Shown here piece after piece: positions 35,627 through 44,406 of a stretch of 62,957 nucleotides of DNA (its first letter is position 1; the number at the start of each line of letters is the position of its first letter). The translations under genes were made by a program, and so were the position numbers. The notes under the pieces were generated by a model. That model worked only from the letters and a program-made list of their open reading frames with translations, searched no databases and was not told where the DNA came from. Source of the DNA: Planctomycetota bacterium (GTDB lineage: Bacteria; Planctomycetota; Planctomycetia; Planctomycetales; Planctomycetaceae); contig QQVO01000049.1 of the NCBI GenBank assembly GCA_003388505.1, positions 1 to 62,957 on the forward strand. Direction: 5' to 3'.

Positions 35627-35911
35627 CTGTCAGTTATACACAAGTCGGCTGGGACTCGCCGCGAGGAACCGGGCCCAGGGGATTCTCAAACAGCACACAG
35701 ATTTTCGCGGATTTGGCGGATCAGCACGGATTTTGCGCGGAATTTCTTCAAGAGGCGGCGGCGACGAGACCGCATCGATCCAGGCGTGAAGACTCTGCAC
35801 TCCACAGAAAGCAACCAGCGAAATTCGGTCCGATCCGTGGTGATCCGCGTTCCATTCGAATTTCTCGAAGAGCCACTCGATCGGGGATCGAGAGATGTGT
35901 GGAAACGACGG
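35627..35911 (+). mobile_element. MITE-like element, copy 3, 285 bp
   Basis: The ends CTGTCAGTTATACACA (35627-35642) and, inverted, CCGTCGTTTCCACACA (35896-35911) are imperfect inverted repeats. The flanks CACTCAATCG (35617-35626) and CACTCAGTCG (35912-35921) match at 9 of 10. The right flank contains the TGA stop of the minus-strand isomerase gene. Same length as copy 2. Confidence 0.88.
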
Positions 35912-35914
35912 CAC

Positions 35915-36916
35915 TCAGTCGCCGAACGCGGCATCGAATGCACGACCCGACGGTTCAAAATCGACGTTCTTGCAGAACTGGGCCGCCTCGGCCGCTCCGA
36001 TCTCCCGGTCCATGCCCGAATCTTCCCATTCCACGGAGAGCGGCATGTCCTGCGGGTATCCGGCCGCGTTCAACGCCCGAATGATCTCCTCGAACCGCAC
36101 GCCGCCCCGTCCCACGCTGCGGAAGTCCCAGCCGCGCCGCGCGTCTCCGAAGGCCAGATGGCTCGACAGGATGCCCGTTCGCCCGTTCAGCGTGACCGAG
36201 GCGTCCTTCATGTGCACGTGATACAGGCGGTCCGGAAACTCCCGGATGAACTCCACAGGATCCACCCCCTGCCAGATCAGGTGGCTCGGATCGAAGTTGA
36301 AGCCGAACTCTTCGCGCTTGTCGAGTGCGTCGAGCGCCGCATGCGCCGAGTAAATGTCGAAAGCGATCTCGCTCGGATGCACCTCCAGCGCGAACTTCAC
36401 CCCGCATTCCTGAAACACGTCCAGAATCGGGTTCCAGCGGTCTGCCAGAAGCTGAAAGCCCGCGTCGATCATCGACCGGGGCACCGGCGGAAAATCGTAA
36501 ATCAGATGCCAGATGCTCGAACCTGTGAAACCATTCACCACGCCCACGCCGAGCTTCCTCGCCGCCCGCGCCGTGTTCATCATCTCGTCGGCGGCCCGCT
36601 CATTCACTCCCCCCGGGTCGCCGTCGCCCCACACGTACTCCGGCAGAATCGCCTGGTGCCGCGCGTCGATGTTGTCCAGCACCGCTTGCCCCACCAGGTG
36701 ATTCGAGATCGCGAACAGCTTCAGGTCGTGCTTCTCCAGCAGATCCCGTTTCTTGGCGCAGTACGTGTCGTCCGAGAGCGCCTTGTCGACCTCGAAGTGG
36801 TCTCCCCAGCAAGCCAGTTCCAGGCCGTCGTAGCCGAACTCCTTCGCCTTCTTGCACAGCGTTTCCAGCGGAAGATCGGCCCATTGGCCGGTAAACAGAG
36901 TCACGGGGCGTCCCAT
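35915..36916 (-). CDS. Sugar-phosphate isomerase/epimerase (xylose-isomerase-like TIM barrel)
   Basis: A 333-residue protein of the AP-endonuclease-2/IolE-like fold. Divalent-metal ligands are likely in FALEVHPSE (Glu), NFDPSHLIW (Asp/His), YHVHMKD (His) and SVEWEDSG (Glu). The start [36 protein letters not shown] shows strand 1 and the first helix. The substrate is unknown; planctomycetes have many copies in carbohydrate catabolism, often working with Gfo/Idh/MocA enzymes. Cytoplasmic (no signal). A transposon-like element has inserted exactly at its stop codon without altering it. Confidence 0.9.
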   Translation of the reverse strand: MGRPVTLFTGQWADLPLETLCKKAKEFGYDGLELACWGDHFEVDKALSDDTYCAKKRDLLEKHDLKLFAISNHLVGQAVLDNIDARHQAILPEYVWGDGDPGGVNERAADEMMNTARAARKLGVGVVNGFTGSSIWHLIYDFPPVPRSMIDAGFQLLADRWNPILDVFQECGVKFALEVHPSEIAFDIYSAHAALDALDKREEFGFNFDPSHLIWQGVDPVEFIREFPDRLYHVHMKDASVTLNGRTGILSSHLAFGDARRGWDFRSVGRGGVRFEEIIRALNAAGYPQDMPLSVEWEDSGMDREIGAAEAAQFCKNVDFEPSGRAFDAAFGD

Positions 36917-37144
36917 CTGCGGTCCCTTTCAACCTGAAGCAATGCGACCGGAGCAAGCCGGCGATGGATGTGGATTCCGAACGGCCAAAGTAGCCGGACG
37001 CCGTGATGTTTTCAATCTGCCGGTCGGCCCCCCCAAGGCGATCGGATTTTCAAACTGGGCAAGACTGGGGAGGGCGAAGCTCCTGCTGAGCCGCTCAGCT
37101 CTGAAAGAGTTCCACAGTCCTTCCACCCGCTTGCCCCCTTTCCC

Positions 37145-38059
37145 TCACCGACCCTTCCCCTTCCGCCGCGCTCGCGCGTCCAGGTAGGCGCCCAGGGATT
37201 TCTGGTAAGGCTCGTTCGTCCCGATCTTGTGAAAGTCGACCGCGGCATTCCCGCACACCCGCGTCAGGTCGTCTTCAAACTTCCGAAACTGTTCCAGATA
37301 CACCGCCCTCAACCGGTGCGGGTCCACCAGAATCCGGTGCCGGGACCGCTCCAGGCTGCGGAACTGCGTCGGTCGCGTGAACGGAAAGTCTTCTTCCTCG
37401 GGAGCAAGGATCTGCAGCAGGATCACCTCGTGCCGCGCGTGGCGGAACTGCTTCAGCACCTGCGTCAGCGGCTGCAGCGAATCGAAAAAGTCGCTCAGAA
37501 TGAAGACCAGGCTCCGACGCTTCAGCAGCGGAACAATCTGCGAGAACACGCCCGCCAGGCTCGTCTCCCCACCCGCCTGAAACTGCTCCAGCGTCTCGGC
37601 AATCCGCTGAAAGTTTTTCGGACTCGCCGCAGGATCGATCCGCTCGCGGATGCGCGTATCAAACGTCATCAGCCCCACGGCGTCCCGCTGTCCGATCAGC
37701 AGATATCCCAGCGCCGCCGCGAGCTGCCGCGCGTAATCGAACTTCGTGAGCGTGCTCTGCCCGTAAGCCATGCTTCCCGAGCCGTCCACCAGCAGATAGG
37801 CGCGAAGATTCGTCTCCTCCTCGAATTCCTTGACGTAGTAACGTCCCGTCTTGCCGAACGCGCGCCAATCGATGTGCCGGATCTCATCGCCCGGGTAATA
37901 CTGCCGGTGCTCGACGAATTCGACGCTCGACCCTTTGAACGGGCTCTTGTGCTGGCCCACCATGTAGCCTTCAACGACCAGCCGCGCCACGACGTCCAGC
38001 TTCCCGAACCGCGCCAGCGCGGTCGGATCAGCCAGCTCAGCAGTCGACGGCGTCGCCAT
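37145..38059 (-). CDS. DUF58-domain protein (VWA-like)
   Basis: A 304-residue protein whose core SVEFVEHRQYYPGDEIRHIDWRAFGKTGRYYVKEFEEET is the DUF58 signature. It is followed by a von Willebrand A-type fold with the MIDAS-like LLVDGSGSMAYG and VFILSDFFDS. Such proteins accompany MoxR ATPases in a chaperone-like system, but no MoxR gene is in the window; it would be expected just downstream of a different promoter. The start at 38059 excludes sequence containing a dispersed repeat (GGCGAGCCGCGCGGCGTCAG). Cytoplasmic. Confidence 0.88.
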   Translation of the reverse strand: MATPSTAELADPTALARFGKLDVVARLVVEGYMVGQHKSPFKGSSVEFVEHRQYYPGDEIRHIDWRAFGKTGRYYVKEFEEETNLRAYLLVDGSGSMAYGQSTLTKFDYARQLAAALGYLLIGQRDAVGLMTFDTRIRERIDPAASPKNFQRIAETLEQFQAGGETSLAGVFSQIVPLLKRRSLVFILSDFFDSLQPLTQVLKQFRHARHEVILLQILAPEEEDFPFTRPTQFRSLERSRHRILVDPHRLRAVYLEQFRKFEDDLTRVCGNAAVDFHKIGTNEPYQKSLGAYLDARARRKGKGR

Positions 38060-38158
38060 AGCGTTCAACTCCCCCACCAGCGCCCCAAGCGAGCCGCGCA
38101 ACAGCGCCCCAGGCGAGCCGCGCGGCGTCAGCCCGCGGATACGACCGACAACGCACTG

Positions 38159-39619
38159 TCACGAATCACAAGCCGGCGTCCACCGGAACACCGGATTGCG
38201 GCCCGCCGCCACCTCGTCCGGCCGGCTGATCGGCGTCGTATGCGGAGCGGAATGCAAAAACTCGGGGTCTTCCGTCACAATCGTCCGGATCGCCTTGGCG
38301 AAACAATCCAGGGTCTCCATCGACTCCGTTTCCGTCGGCTCGATCATCATCGCTTCCGGGACCACCAGCGGAAAATACACCGTCGGAGCGTGAAAACCGT
38401 AATCGAGCAGCCGCTTGGCGATGTCCATCGCCGTGATGCCTCGCTCATCCTTCACCCGCTTGGCCGACGCCACGAATTCGTGCAGGCACCACTCCCCGTC
38501 CGGGACCGGGAGAACGTCAGCCAGCTTCGCCTTCAGATAGTTCGCATTCAAGACGGCCTGTTCCGCCACGTCCTTGAGGCCGCTGGCGCCCAGCGTCCGC
38601 AGGTAGAAATAACCCCGCAGCAGAATCCCCACGTTCCCGAAGAACGACCGCATCCGGCCGATCGACCTGGAAGGCGTCGCCAACTCGTAACCCTCGCCCG
38701 TCTTCTGAACCACCGGCGCCGGCAGGTAGTCGGCCAGAAAATCCCGCACCGCGATCGGACCCGCTCCCGGACCCCCCGCACCGTGCGGACCGGTGAACGT
38801 CTTGTGCACGTTGTAGTGCATCATGTCGCCGCCGAAATCGCCCGGCCGCGTGATCCCCACGTTCGCGTTCATGTTGGCGCCGTCGATGTAGACCAGCGCG
38901 CCATGGTCGTGCAGCAACTGGCTGATCCGCACGATCTCTTTCTCGAAAATCCCCAGCGTGTTGGGGTTCGTAATCATGAACACAGCGGTCGAGTCGTCGA
39001 CTTGCGAAACGAGTTCATCAAAATCGACCAGGCCCCCGGCCGACTTGTTGAGCTGCACCGTCTTGAAACCGGCCAGCGCGGCACTGGCCGGGTTCGTGCC
39101 GTGCGCGCTGGAAGGAAACAGCACCTTGGTCCGTTCTTCTCCCCGGTCGCGAAACCACGCCGCCGCAACCAGCAGCGCCGTCAACTCCCCCTGAGCGCCC
39201 GCAGCCGGGTGCAGCGAAACGGCCGGAAGCCCGGCGATCTCAGCCAGCATCTCCTGCAAGTCGTACAGCACCGCCAGCATCCCCTGAGAGTCCTCGGGAT
39301 GGGCGTACGGGTGCAGGTCTCCGATCCCGCCGAACCGCGCCAGCCGCTCATGACGCTTCGGGTTGTACTTCATCGTACAACTCCCGAGCGGATAAAAGTG
39401 CGTGTCGACGCTCATGTTCAAAGTCGACAGGTTCACGAAGTGCCGCACCACCGTCGGTTCGGACAGTTCCGGCAGCGGCGGCGGCGACTCCGCAAGCTGT
39501 TCAGCCGGCAGCAGCTCGTCCAGCGGACCCGCTCCGACGTCCGATTCCGGAAACGTCGTCGCCCGGCGTCCTGCGGCCGAAAGTTCAAACAGTGACTGTG
39601 TAGCAAGTTTGTTACGCAT
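38159..39619 (-). CDS. gcvPB: Glycine dehydrogenase (decarboxylating) subunit 2
   Basis: A 486-residue PLP enzyme subunit. It has FYPLGSCTMKYNPK, the AGAQGELTALL segment, IDGANMNANVGITRPGDFG and MMHYNVHKTFTGPHGAGGPGAG with the PLP lysine at K269. Together with GcvPA it forms the split P-protein, which decarboxylates glycine and passes the aminomethyl group to lipoyl-GcvH. The start directly follows the gcvPA stop (22-bp gap), so the two are co-transcribed. No gcvT lies in this window. The C-terminal ERxGITAMDIAKRLLDYGFHAPTVYFP is intact. Confidence 0.96.
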   Translation of the reverse strand: MRNKLATQSLFELSAAGRRATTFPESDVGAGPLDELLPAEQLAESPPPLPELSEPTVVRHFVNLSTLNMSVDTHFYPLGSCTMKYNPKRHERLARFGGIGDLHPYAHPEDSQGMLAVLYDLQEMLAEIAGLPAVSLHPAAGAQGELTALLVAAAWFRDRGEERTKVLFPSSAHGTNPASAALAGFKTVQLNKSAGGLVDFDELVSQVDDSTAVFMITNPNTLGIFEKEIVRISQLLHDHGALVYIDGANMNANVGITRPGDFGGDMMHYNVHKTFTGPHGAGGPGAGPIAVRDFLADYLPAPVVQKTGEGYELATPSRSIGRMRSFFGNVGILLRGYFYLRTLGASGLKDVAEQAVLNANYLKAKLADVLPVPDGEWCLHEFVASAKRVKDERGITAMDIAKRLLDYGFHAPTVYFPLVVPEAMMIEPTETESMETLDCFAKAIRTIVTEDPEFLHSAPHTTPISRPDEVAAGRNPVFRWTPACDS

Positions 39620-39641
39620 CGGCTAATTGAGAAGTGTGCTA

Positions 39642-40991
39642 TCAAGGAACATTGAAGACGGAGGCCAGCTCATCAATTTCCTCGCGAGTTCGCTGCTCCG
39701 TCACTGCAACCAGCAACGCCTCGTCCGTGAAGGCAGATCCCATCGACGAGAACCGCGACAACTCCGGACCGACGTCAAACCCGGACGCTCGGGCGCGATC
39801 CCGCGCCGCCGCCGCGCCGCCCCGACACCGCAGCGCAAACTCCTTGAAAAACGGTCGATCGAACATCAGGTCGAATTCGTCCGACGACGACAGTTGCTCA
39901 GCCGCAAAGTGCGCTTTCCGGCAGCATAACTCCGCCGCTTCTCGCAGCCCCTGTGGTCCCAGCAGCGACAGATACACTGTCGCCCGCAGCGCCAGCAGTC
40001 CCTGGTTGGTGCAGATGTTGCTCGTCGCCTTCTCACGCCGGATATGCTGCTCCCGAGTCTGCAAGCCGAGCACGTAGCAAGCCCTCCCTTCCCGGTCCCG
40101 CGCCTCACTGACGATGCGACCGGGCATCTTGCGAACGAAATCCTTCTTCGACGCCAGCACCCCCAGGTACGGTCCGCCGTATTGCAACGGAATCCCGAGC
40201 GGCTGGCCCTCCGCCACCGCGATGTCCGCGCCATAAGACCCGGGATTCTTGAGAACTCCCAGGCTGATTGGGTCGAACGACACCACCGACAACGCGCCCA
40301 CCTCGTGCGCAATCTGCGTCAACTTCGCGGCGTCTTCCAGGCAGCCGAAGAAATTCGGATGCTGCACGATCAGGCAGGCGGTCCGCTCGTCGAGCGCCTC
40401 CGCCGCCCGGTTCAGATCGCACGTCCCGTCCGGAGTGGGGATCGTAACGACCTCGCAATCGAGGTTGCCGGTATATGTTTCAAGCACTTGCCGGTATTCA
40501 GGATGCACCGATCCCAGCACGGCGACCTTCGTGTGACGGTTCGTCACGCGCATCGCCATGAATGCGGCTTCACTGACCGCCGTCCCCCCCTCGTACAGGC
40601 TCGCGTTCGCCACCTCCATGCCGGTGAGTTGGCAGATCAGAGTCTGATACTCGAAGAACGCCTGCAGCGAACCCTGGCTCGCCTCCGGTTGGTAAGGAGT
40701 GTAGGCGGTGTAAAACTCCCCCCGCCCAGCGATTTCGTCGACGACCGCCGGTACGAAATGGTCGTACGCGCCTCCGCCGAGAAAACAGACTCGAGCCGCG
40801 CTCACGTTCTCGGCGGCCCGCTCCGCGACCTCCGCCTCCAATTCCATCTCGGTCAGCGCCGGCGGCAATCGGAGCAAGCCCTCCACGCGGACAGCATCCG
40901 GAATCCCCCTGAAGAGGTCGGCCACCGAATCGGCGCCGATCGACTCCAGCATCTTCTGTTGTTGGTCCTCAGTATTCAGCAGATACGCCAC
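39642..40991 (-). CDS. gcvPA: Glycine dehydrogenase (decarboxylating) subunit 1
   Basis: About 449 residues from a GTG at 40991, opening VAYLLNTEDQQQKMLESIG as expected (family members usually start M-x-Y-x-P-N-T). It has FLGGGAYDHFVPAVVDEI, FYTAYTPYQPEASQGSLQAFFEYQT, GGTAVSEAAFMAM and the QTREQHIRREKATSNICTNQGL motif. The in-frame extension upstream of 40991 (to 41165) coincides with a truncated copy of the transposon-like element and is not credible protein. It is the N-terminal half of the split P-protein, with gcvPB next and gcvH upstream. Confidence 0.95.
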   Translation of the reverse strand: MAYLLNTEDQQQKMLESIGADSVADLFRGIPDAVRVEGLLRLPPALTEMELEAEVAERAAENVSAARVCFLGGGAYDHFVPAVVDEIAGRGEFYTAYTPYQPEASQGSLQAFFEYQTLICQLTGMEVANASLYEGGTAVSEAAFMAMRVTNRHTKVAVLGSVHPEYRQVLETYTGNLDCEVVTIPTPDGTCDLNRAAEALDERTACLIVQHPNFFGCLEDAAKLTQIAHEVGALSVVSFDPISLGVLKNPGSYGADIAVAEGQPLGIPLQYGGPYLGVLASKKDFVRKMPGRIVSEARDREGRACYVLGLQTREQHIRREKATSNICTNQGLLALRATVYLSLLGPQGLREAAELCCRKAHFAAEQLSSSDEFDLMFDRPFFKEFALRCRGGAAAARDRARASGFDVGPELSRFSSMGSAFTDEALLVAVTEQRTREEIDELASVFNVP

Positions 40992-41066
40992 GATGTCTGT
41001 CCCATTCCGGTTTGCGCCGGGCGCCGCCGGCGTTCCGCCACTGTCTGCTCCCGAGAGAGACACTGC

Positions 41067-41171
41067 TGAACCCGCGCCGATCCGCTCGATCCGCCGAATC
41101 CGTGGTCTGTTCGATATTCCATCGCGACCCGTTCCTCGGGGACGGACCGCGGGCTTGTGTGTCACGCACAG
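41067..41171 (-). mobile_element. Truncated left end of the MITE-like element
   Basis: Read on the minus strand, the segment begins CTGTGCGTGACACACA (41156-41171), close to the element's left end, then CCCCGAGGAAC, TCGAACAG and CACGGATTCGGCGGAT, in the same order as copies 2 and 3. The right half is missing. It fills the gcvH-gcvPA spacer. Confidence 0.7.
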
Positions 41172-41201
41172 GCCTTTCGCAGGCGTACCCGCGCCTCGCT
41201 C

Positions 41202-41588
41202 TCAACCCTTCTCCGACTCGCAGAACTTCTGATAGGCGTTGTAGTCCATCAACTCAGAAGTTTCCGAAGAATTGTCGGTCTTGATCTTGGCGATCCAGCC
41301 CGCTCCGAATGCGTCGTCCGAGAGCGGCGACAGATCGTTTCGCAGCGCCTCGTTCACCTCGACAATCTCGCCCGCCACCGGAGCGTACAGATCACTGACC
41401 GCCTTCACGCTCTCGACTTCACCAAACGAATCCCCGATCGAGACCGTCCGTCCCACTTCCGGGAGTTCGATGTACACCAGGTCCGTCAATTCCCTGACGG
41501 CGAAGTCGCTGATTCCCACCGTCGCAGTCCCGTCGTCAAGATGCACCCATTCGTGAGAAGTTGCGAATTTCAGGGTGTTGGGATCCAT
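41202..41588 (-). CDS. gcvH: Glycine cleavage H protein
   Basis: A 128-residue lipoyl carrier. The lipoylation motif is FGEVESVKAVSD with the acceptor K62. Also typical are TSHEWVHLDDGTATVGISDFAVRELTDLVYIELPEVG and the C-terminal WIAKIKTDNSSETSELMDYNAYQKFCES. It shuttles the aminomethyl group from the P-protein to the T-protein. The ATG at 41588 is preferred over the GTG eight codons upstream, because AAGGAG falls between the two. It is the first gene of the gcvH-gcvPA-gcvPB set. Confidence 0.96.
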   Translation of the reverse strand: MDPNTLKFATSHEWVHLDDGTATVGISDFAVRELTDLVYIELPEVGRTVSIGDSFGEVESVKAVSDLYAPVAGEIVEVNEALRNDLSPLSDDAFGAGWIAKIKTDNSSETSELMDYNAYQKFCESEKG

Positions 41589-41739
41589 GGGCTGTCCGTC
41601 TCCTTCTGTCACTCATCGATTCCTGGTGGTTTATCAACGCTGGATTTCGACCTGTTTTTTCACCCGCAAGGATCGAGCGACTGCATCGTCGCCGAGCGCA
41701 CGAATGCAGCTCCCTGCAAGCCGCCCCAATGACCCCGTT

Positions 41740-42189
41740 CTACGCCGAAAGGTCCGCTTCCATCTCTTCGATCTTCTCGATGCGGCGTTGATGCCGTCCC
41801 CCTTCAAAATCCGTCCGCAGCCAGATTTCAACGATCCGTCCCAGCAGGCGTTCCCCGAGAAGATCCGCTGAGAGACACATCACGTTCGCATTATTGTGCC
41901 GCCGGCTCATTTCGGCCGTCACGTCGTCATGGCATGAAACGGCGCGAACCCGCGGAAATTTGTTCGCCGCGATGCACATCCCCATGCCTGTGCCGCAGAT
42001 CAGGATGCCCCGCTCCACCTCCCCCGCCGAGACGGCCCGCGCCACCTTGGCGGCGTATTCCGGGTAATCAACGCTGTCCGTGTCTTCGGGGCCGCAATCA
42101 ACCCCCTCATGACCGAGATCAGCGAGCTGGGACAGAATCTGCCCCTTCACGCGGACTCCCCGGTGATCACTGGCAACGGCGACTTTCAT
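41740..42189 (-). CDS. rpiB: Ribose-5-phosphate isomerase B
   Basis: A 149-residue enzyme of the RpiB/LacAB family: MKVAVASDHRGVRVKGQI at the N-terminus (Asp-His of the phosphate/substrate site), VDYPEYAAKVARAV, GILICGTGMGMCIAANKFPRVRAV with the catalytic Cys region, and RRHNNANVMCLSADLLG. It interconverts ribulose-5-phosphate and ribose-5-phosphate in the pentose phosphate pathway. The start at 42189 matches family length; an earlier in-frame start (42219) would add ten residues. Cytoplasmic. Confidence 0.95.
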   Translation of the reverse strand: MKVAVASDHRGVRVKGQILSQLADLGHEGVDCGPEDTDSVDYPEYAAKVARAVSAGEVERGILICGTGMGMCIAANKFPRVRAVSCHDDVTAEMSRRHNNANVMCLSADLLGERLLGRIVEIWLRTDFEGGRHQRRIEKIEEMEADLSA

Positions 42190-42274
42190 CTCATTCCGAC
42201 CCTTCGGCTCATTGCTCACGCCGCAACCGCGCGCGTGCAGGTGGCCGTGTTATTGTAGGGAAGACCGGCATCGA

Positions 42275-43378
42275 TCACCGGTCCCCGGAAGCGATTTCCT
42301 CAACGATTTCTTCCAGGCAACGCTTGATCTGGACCGCGCACTCTTCGTAGTCCTGCATCGATCCGCCGAACGGGTCAGACACGTCAGACCCGTCGGGCGA
42401 CAGCGTCCGCACACGATCCTGCAGGTTCGCATCATAGTCCAGAATGAGCGCGCGGTGTTGTTCGGTCATTGTAAACACCGCGTCGGCCTGAGCCAGCAGT
42501 GCCGGGGTGACCGGCTGGCTGCGATGCTCCTTCAGGCTCAGACTCCATTTCTGCATCAACTCGTTCGCTTCGGGGCTGGCGGGCCACTGGGGAGCGGCCG
42601 ACAGACCAGCCGACATCACGCGGTAGCCGCGCGACACCAATTCCTCCGGCCGGCATTCTAGCCGTTCCGACAGCAGTTTGCGAAAGATCGCCTCCGCCAT
42701 CGGACTTCGACACGTGTTCCCCGTGCACACGAACAGCAACGTCTGACAGGCGTAATTCTCCAGCGTCGCAGCGTCGACGGCGCCTTCGTGTGCAATCTGC
42801 CAGGACGTCTCGCTCAGATCCACCACGCTCGGCGTCTGGTTCGCGGTCAGGGGGCCGCCGTCGATCAGAACCTCGACCTCTGCTCCCGCAGACTCCGCGA
42901 ACGCGCGAGGATCGCCCAATGCAGCCTGCCGCTCCAGCGGAATCTGCGCCGCCAACGGGCCCGGCAGCAATCCGATCACTTCCCGCGTCACGGGAGATTC
43001 CGGAACCAGAAAACTCGAAACCGTCTCGACCGCAGCGTCCCGGTCCTCCCCCGAAGTCGCATCCGCGTCGGCGGAAACAAATCGCAAGACAACCGGACCC
43101 GGCCAGCAGCGTCTGACAAACCGTTCGCTCTGCGTCGTCGTTCGCGGCAAATGCTCAGCGGCCGCTTCTTGGGAACCGAACAATAAGCACGTGATTGTTC
43201 GCGGGCTCGCGGTCCGCCGCAGCCGCTCCGCAGCCGATCGATGCGATTGCAGCCCGGCGATCACATAGCTCGTGTCCGCCGGCAGCGCAATCAGCGAACC
43301 GGCCGTCAGCGCCTCCACGGCTCGATCGATGACGTGCCGGGGATCGGGGGACCCGAGCAGGTCCAGCGTTTGAATCAT
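42275..43378 (-). CDS. Fusion of a divergent Sua5/YrdC domain and a low-molecular-weight phosphatase
   Basis: About 367 residues in two parts. Residues 1-195 resemble Sua5/YrdC (threonylcarbamoyl-AMP synthase): GSLIALPADTSYVIAG at the PTxTxYGL position and TPSVVDLSE at the PSTVVD position. The usual KxR and SKPL residues are replaced (ASPRTITCLL), so catalysis is uncertain. Residues about 210-365 are a low-molecular-weight tyrosine/arginine phosphatase with a complete P-loop CTGNTCRS (CX5R), SRGYRVMSAGLSA and the acid DPFGG. The phosphatase could act on proteins phosphorylated on Tyr or Arg. It follows the same strand as rpiB with an 85-bp gap. Confidence 0.87.
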   Translation of the reverse strand: MIQTLDLLGSPDPRHVIDRAVEALTAGSLIALPADTSYVIAGLQSHRSAAERLRRTASPRTITCLLFGSQEAAAEHLPRTTTQSERFVRRCWPGPVVLRFVSADADATSGEDRDAAVETVSSFLVPESPVTREVIGLLPGPLAAQIPLERQAALGDPRAFAESAGAEVEVLIDGGPLTANQTPSVVDLSETSWQIAHEGAVDAATLENYACQTLLFVCTGNTCRSPMAEAIFRKLLSERLECRPEELVSRGYRVMSAGLSAAPQWPASPEANELMQKWSLSLKEHRSQPVTPALLAQADAVFTMTEQHRALILDYDANLQDRVRTLSPDGSDVSDPFGGSMQDYEECAVQIKRCLEEIVEEIASGDR

Positions 43379-43528
43379 TGACCGGTCGGTCGCTCTTGCA
43401 AAGGACGCTTGATGTGGCTGCGCCGAATGGGGATATGCGCTGTCAGCGAATCCTGAATCCAAACGAAATCGGCGTGCGGCGAGTACGACGGGAAAACGAG
43501 TGGTTATTCAATCGATAACATCGGGTTG

Positions 43529-43606
43529 AGCCGTTCTCACCGAAGCGCGAATCCCGCAGGTGTCGTGCCGATTCGCGCTCCGGCCGACCCGAAAAACAAG
43601 CCGTGA
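43529..43606 (+). repeat. 78-bp dispersed repeat, copy 1
   Basis: CGAATCCCGCAGG, then CGTGCCGATTCGCG and ACCCGAAAAACAAGCC, closely match 54223-54303. It lies in a 400-bp spacer between the fusion gene and the plus-strand regulator module. The rest of that spacer holds the promoter at 43696-43736 and nothing else supported. Confidence 0.7.
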
Positions 43607-43695
43607 ATCAACAGATTTTCGAGTATAGACCCCCGCATTGAGTGCAGCAAGCAGCACCAATGCCCTGCTGCCCTGCTGCCGAATGCTCAAACCAC

Positions 43696-43736
43696 TTGAC
43701 AGCCCGGTGAATGGACAATAGCTTTGTGGTGCAAAG
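43696..43736 (+). promoter_or_regulatory. Promoter and palindromic operator of the regulator module
   Basis: TTGACA (43696-43701) is followed after 17 bp by TAGCTT (43719-43724), a weak -10. It is overlapped by CTTTGTGGTGCAAAG (43722-43736), an imperfect palindrome matching the perfect one at 44837-44851. A repressor bound here would block the -10, consistent with autoregulation by the winged-helix protein encoded downstream. Confidence 0.7.
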
Positions 43737-43782
43737 TATTGACCCGAACTCGACCTGCAGCCGCCGCTCACCCGCCGAGACG

Positions 43783-44406
43783 ATGCAACTCAGCGACGCA
43801 CTGACACAAATCGATCAGATTCGCGGCCAGGTCGATCGGGCTCGCGTGTATCGCGGGTATCGCTCGATCCCGGTCGGCCTGTCGGCCTTGTTTGCGGTTG
43901 CAGCAGCCGGTCTCCAGGCGTGGCTCCTCAACGACCCGCTGGCTCAACTGGAAGTCTACGTCGCGATCTGGGGGGGAGCCGCACTGCTCAGCCTGATCGC
44001 GGCGGGAAGCGAAATCGTGGTCCGCTACACACGTTCAGCGTCCGATGGCGAGCGAGCCCGCACGCGCGCCGCCGTCGGTCAGTTCCTGCCCTGTTTGTTA
44101 TGCGGAGGCCTGTTGACCCTGGCCATGCTGCTCACCGGGCAGGAGGCCGCGTGGTTGCTGCCCGCCCTGTGGTCAATTCTCTTTTCGATGGGCATTTTCT
44201 CGTCGTTGCGCGTCCTGCCGCCGGGATTCGCGAGTGTCGCCATGTTCTATCTGCTGTGCGGAGTCGCCAACGTGCTGTTCGCCCAAGGCGCCGCAGCTCT
44301 CGCGCCTTGGACCATGGCGATCCCCTTCGGGGCAGGACAACTCTGGACGGCTGGACTGCTCTATTGGCATCTGGAGCGAAAAACTGATCGGCGGCACGCC
44401 CCATGA
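43783..44406 (+). CDS. Four- to six-helix membrane protein paired with a regulator
   Basis: About 207 residues from ATG 43783. An amphipathic start (MQLSDALTQIDQIRGQVDRARVYRGYRSI) leads into hydrophobic helices: VGLSALFAVAAAGLQAWLL, VAIWGGAALLSLIAAG, FLPCLLCGGLLTLAMLL, WLLPALWSILFSMGIFSSL and VAMFYLLCGVANVLFAQGAAAL. I do not recognise a named family. Its stop overlaps the regulator start (ATGA at 44403-44406), so the two are translated together. Such membrane-protein/winged-helix pairs recur in planctomycetes and acidobacteria. The start excludes a frame that would begin inside the promoter. Confidence 0.8.
   Translation: MQLSDALTQIDQIRGQVDRARVYRGYRSIPVGLSALFAVAAAGLQAWLLNDPLAQLEVYVAIWGGAALLSLIAAGSEIVVRYTRSASDGERARTRAAVGQFLPCLLCGGLLTLAMLLTGQEAAWLLPALWSILFSMGIFSSLRVLPPGFASVAMFYLLCGVANVLFAQGAAALAPWTMAIPFGAGQLWTAGLLYWHLERKTDRRHAP

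Noticed and set aside
37229-39595. 788-residue plus-strand frame
   Set aside because: Antisense to the DUF58 and gcvPB genes; Arg/His/Gln-rich shadow without motifs.
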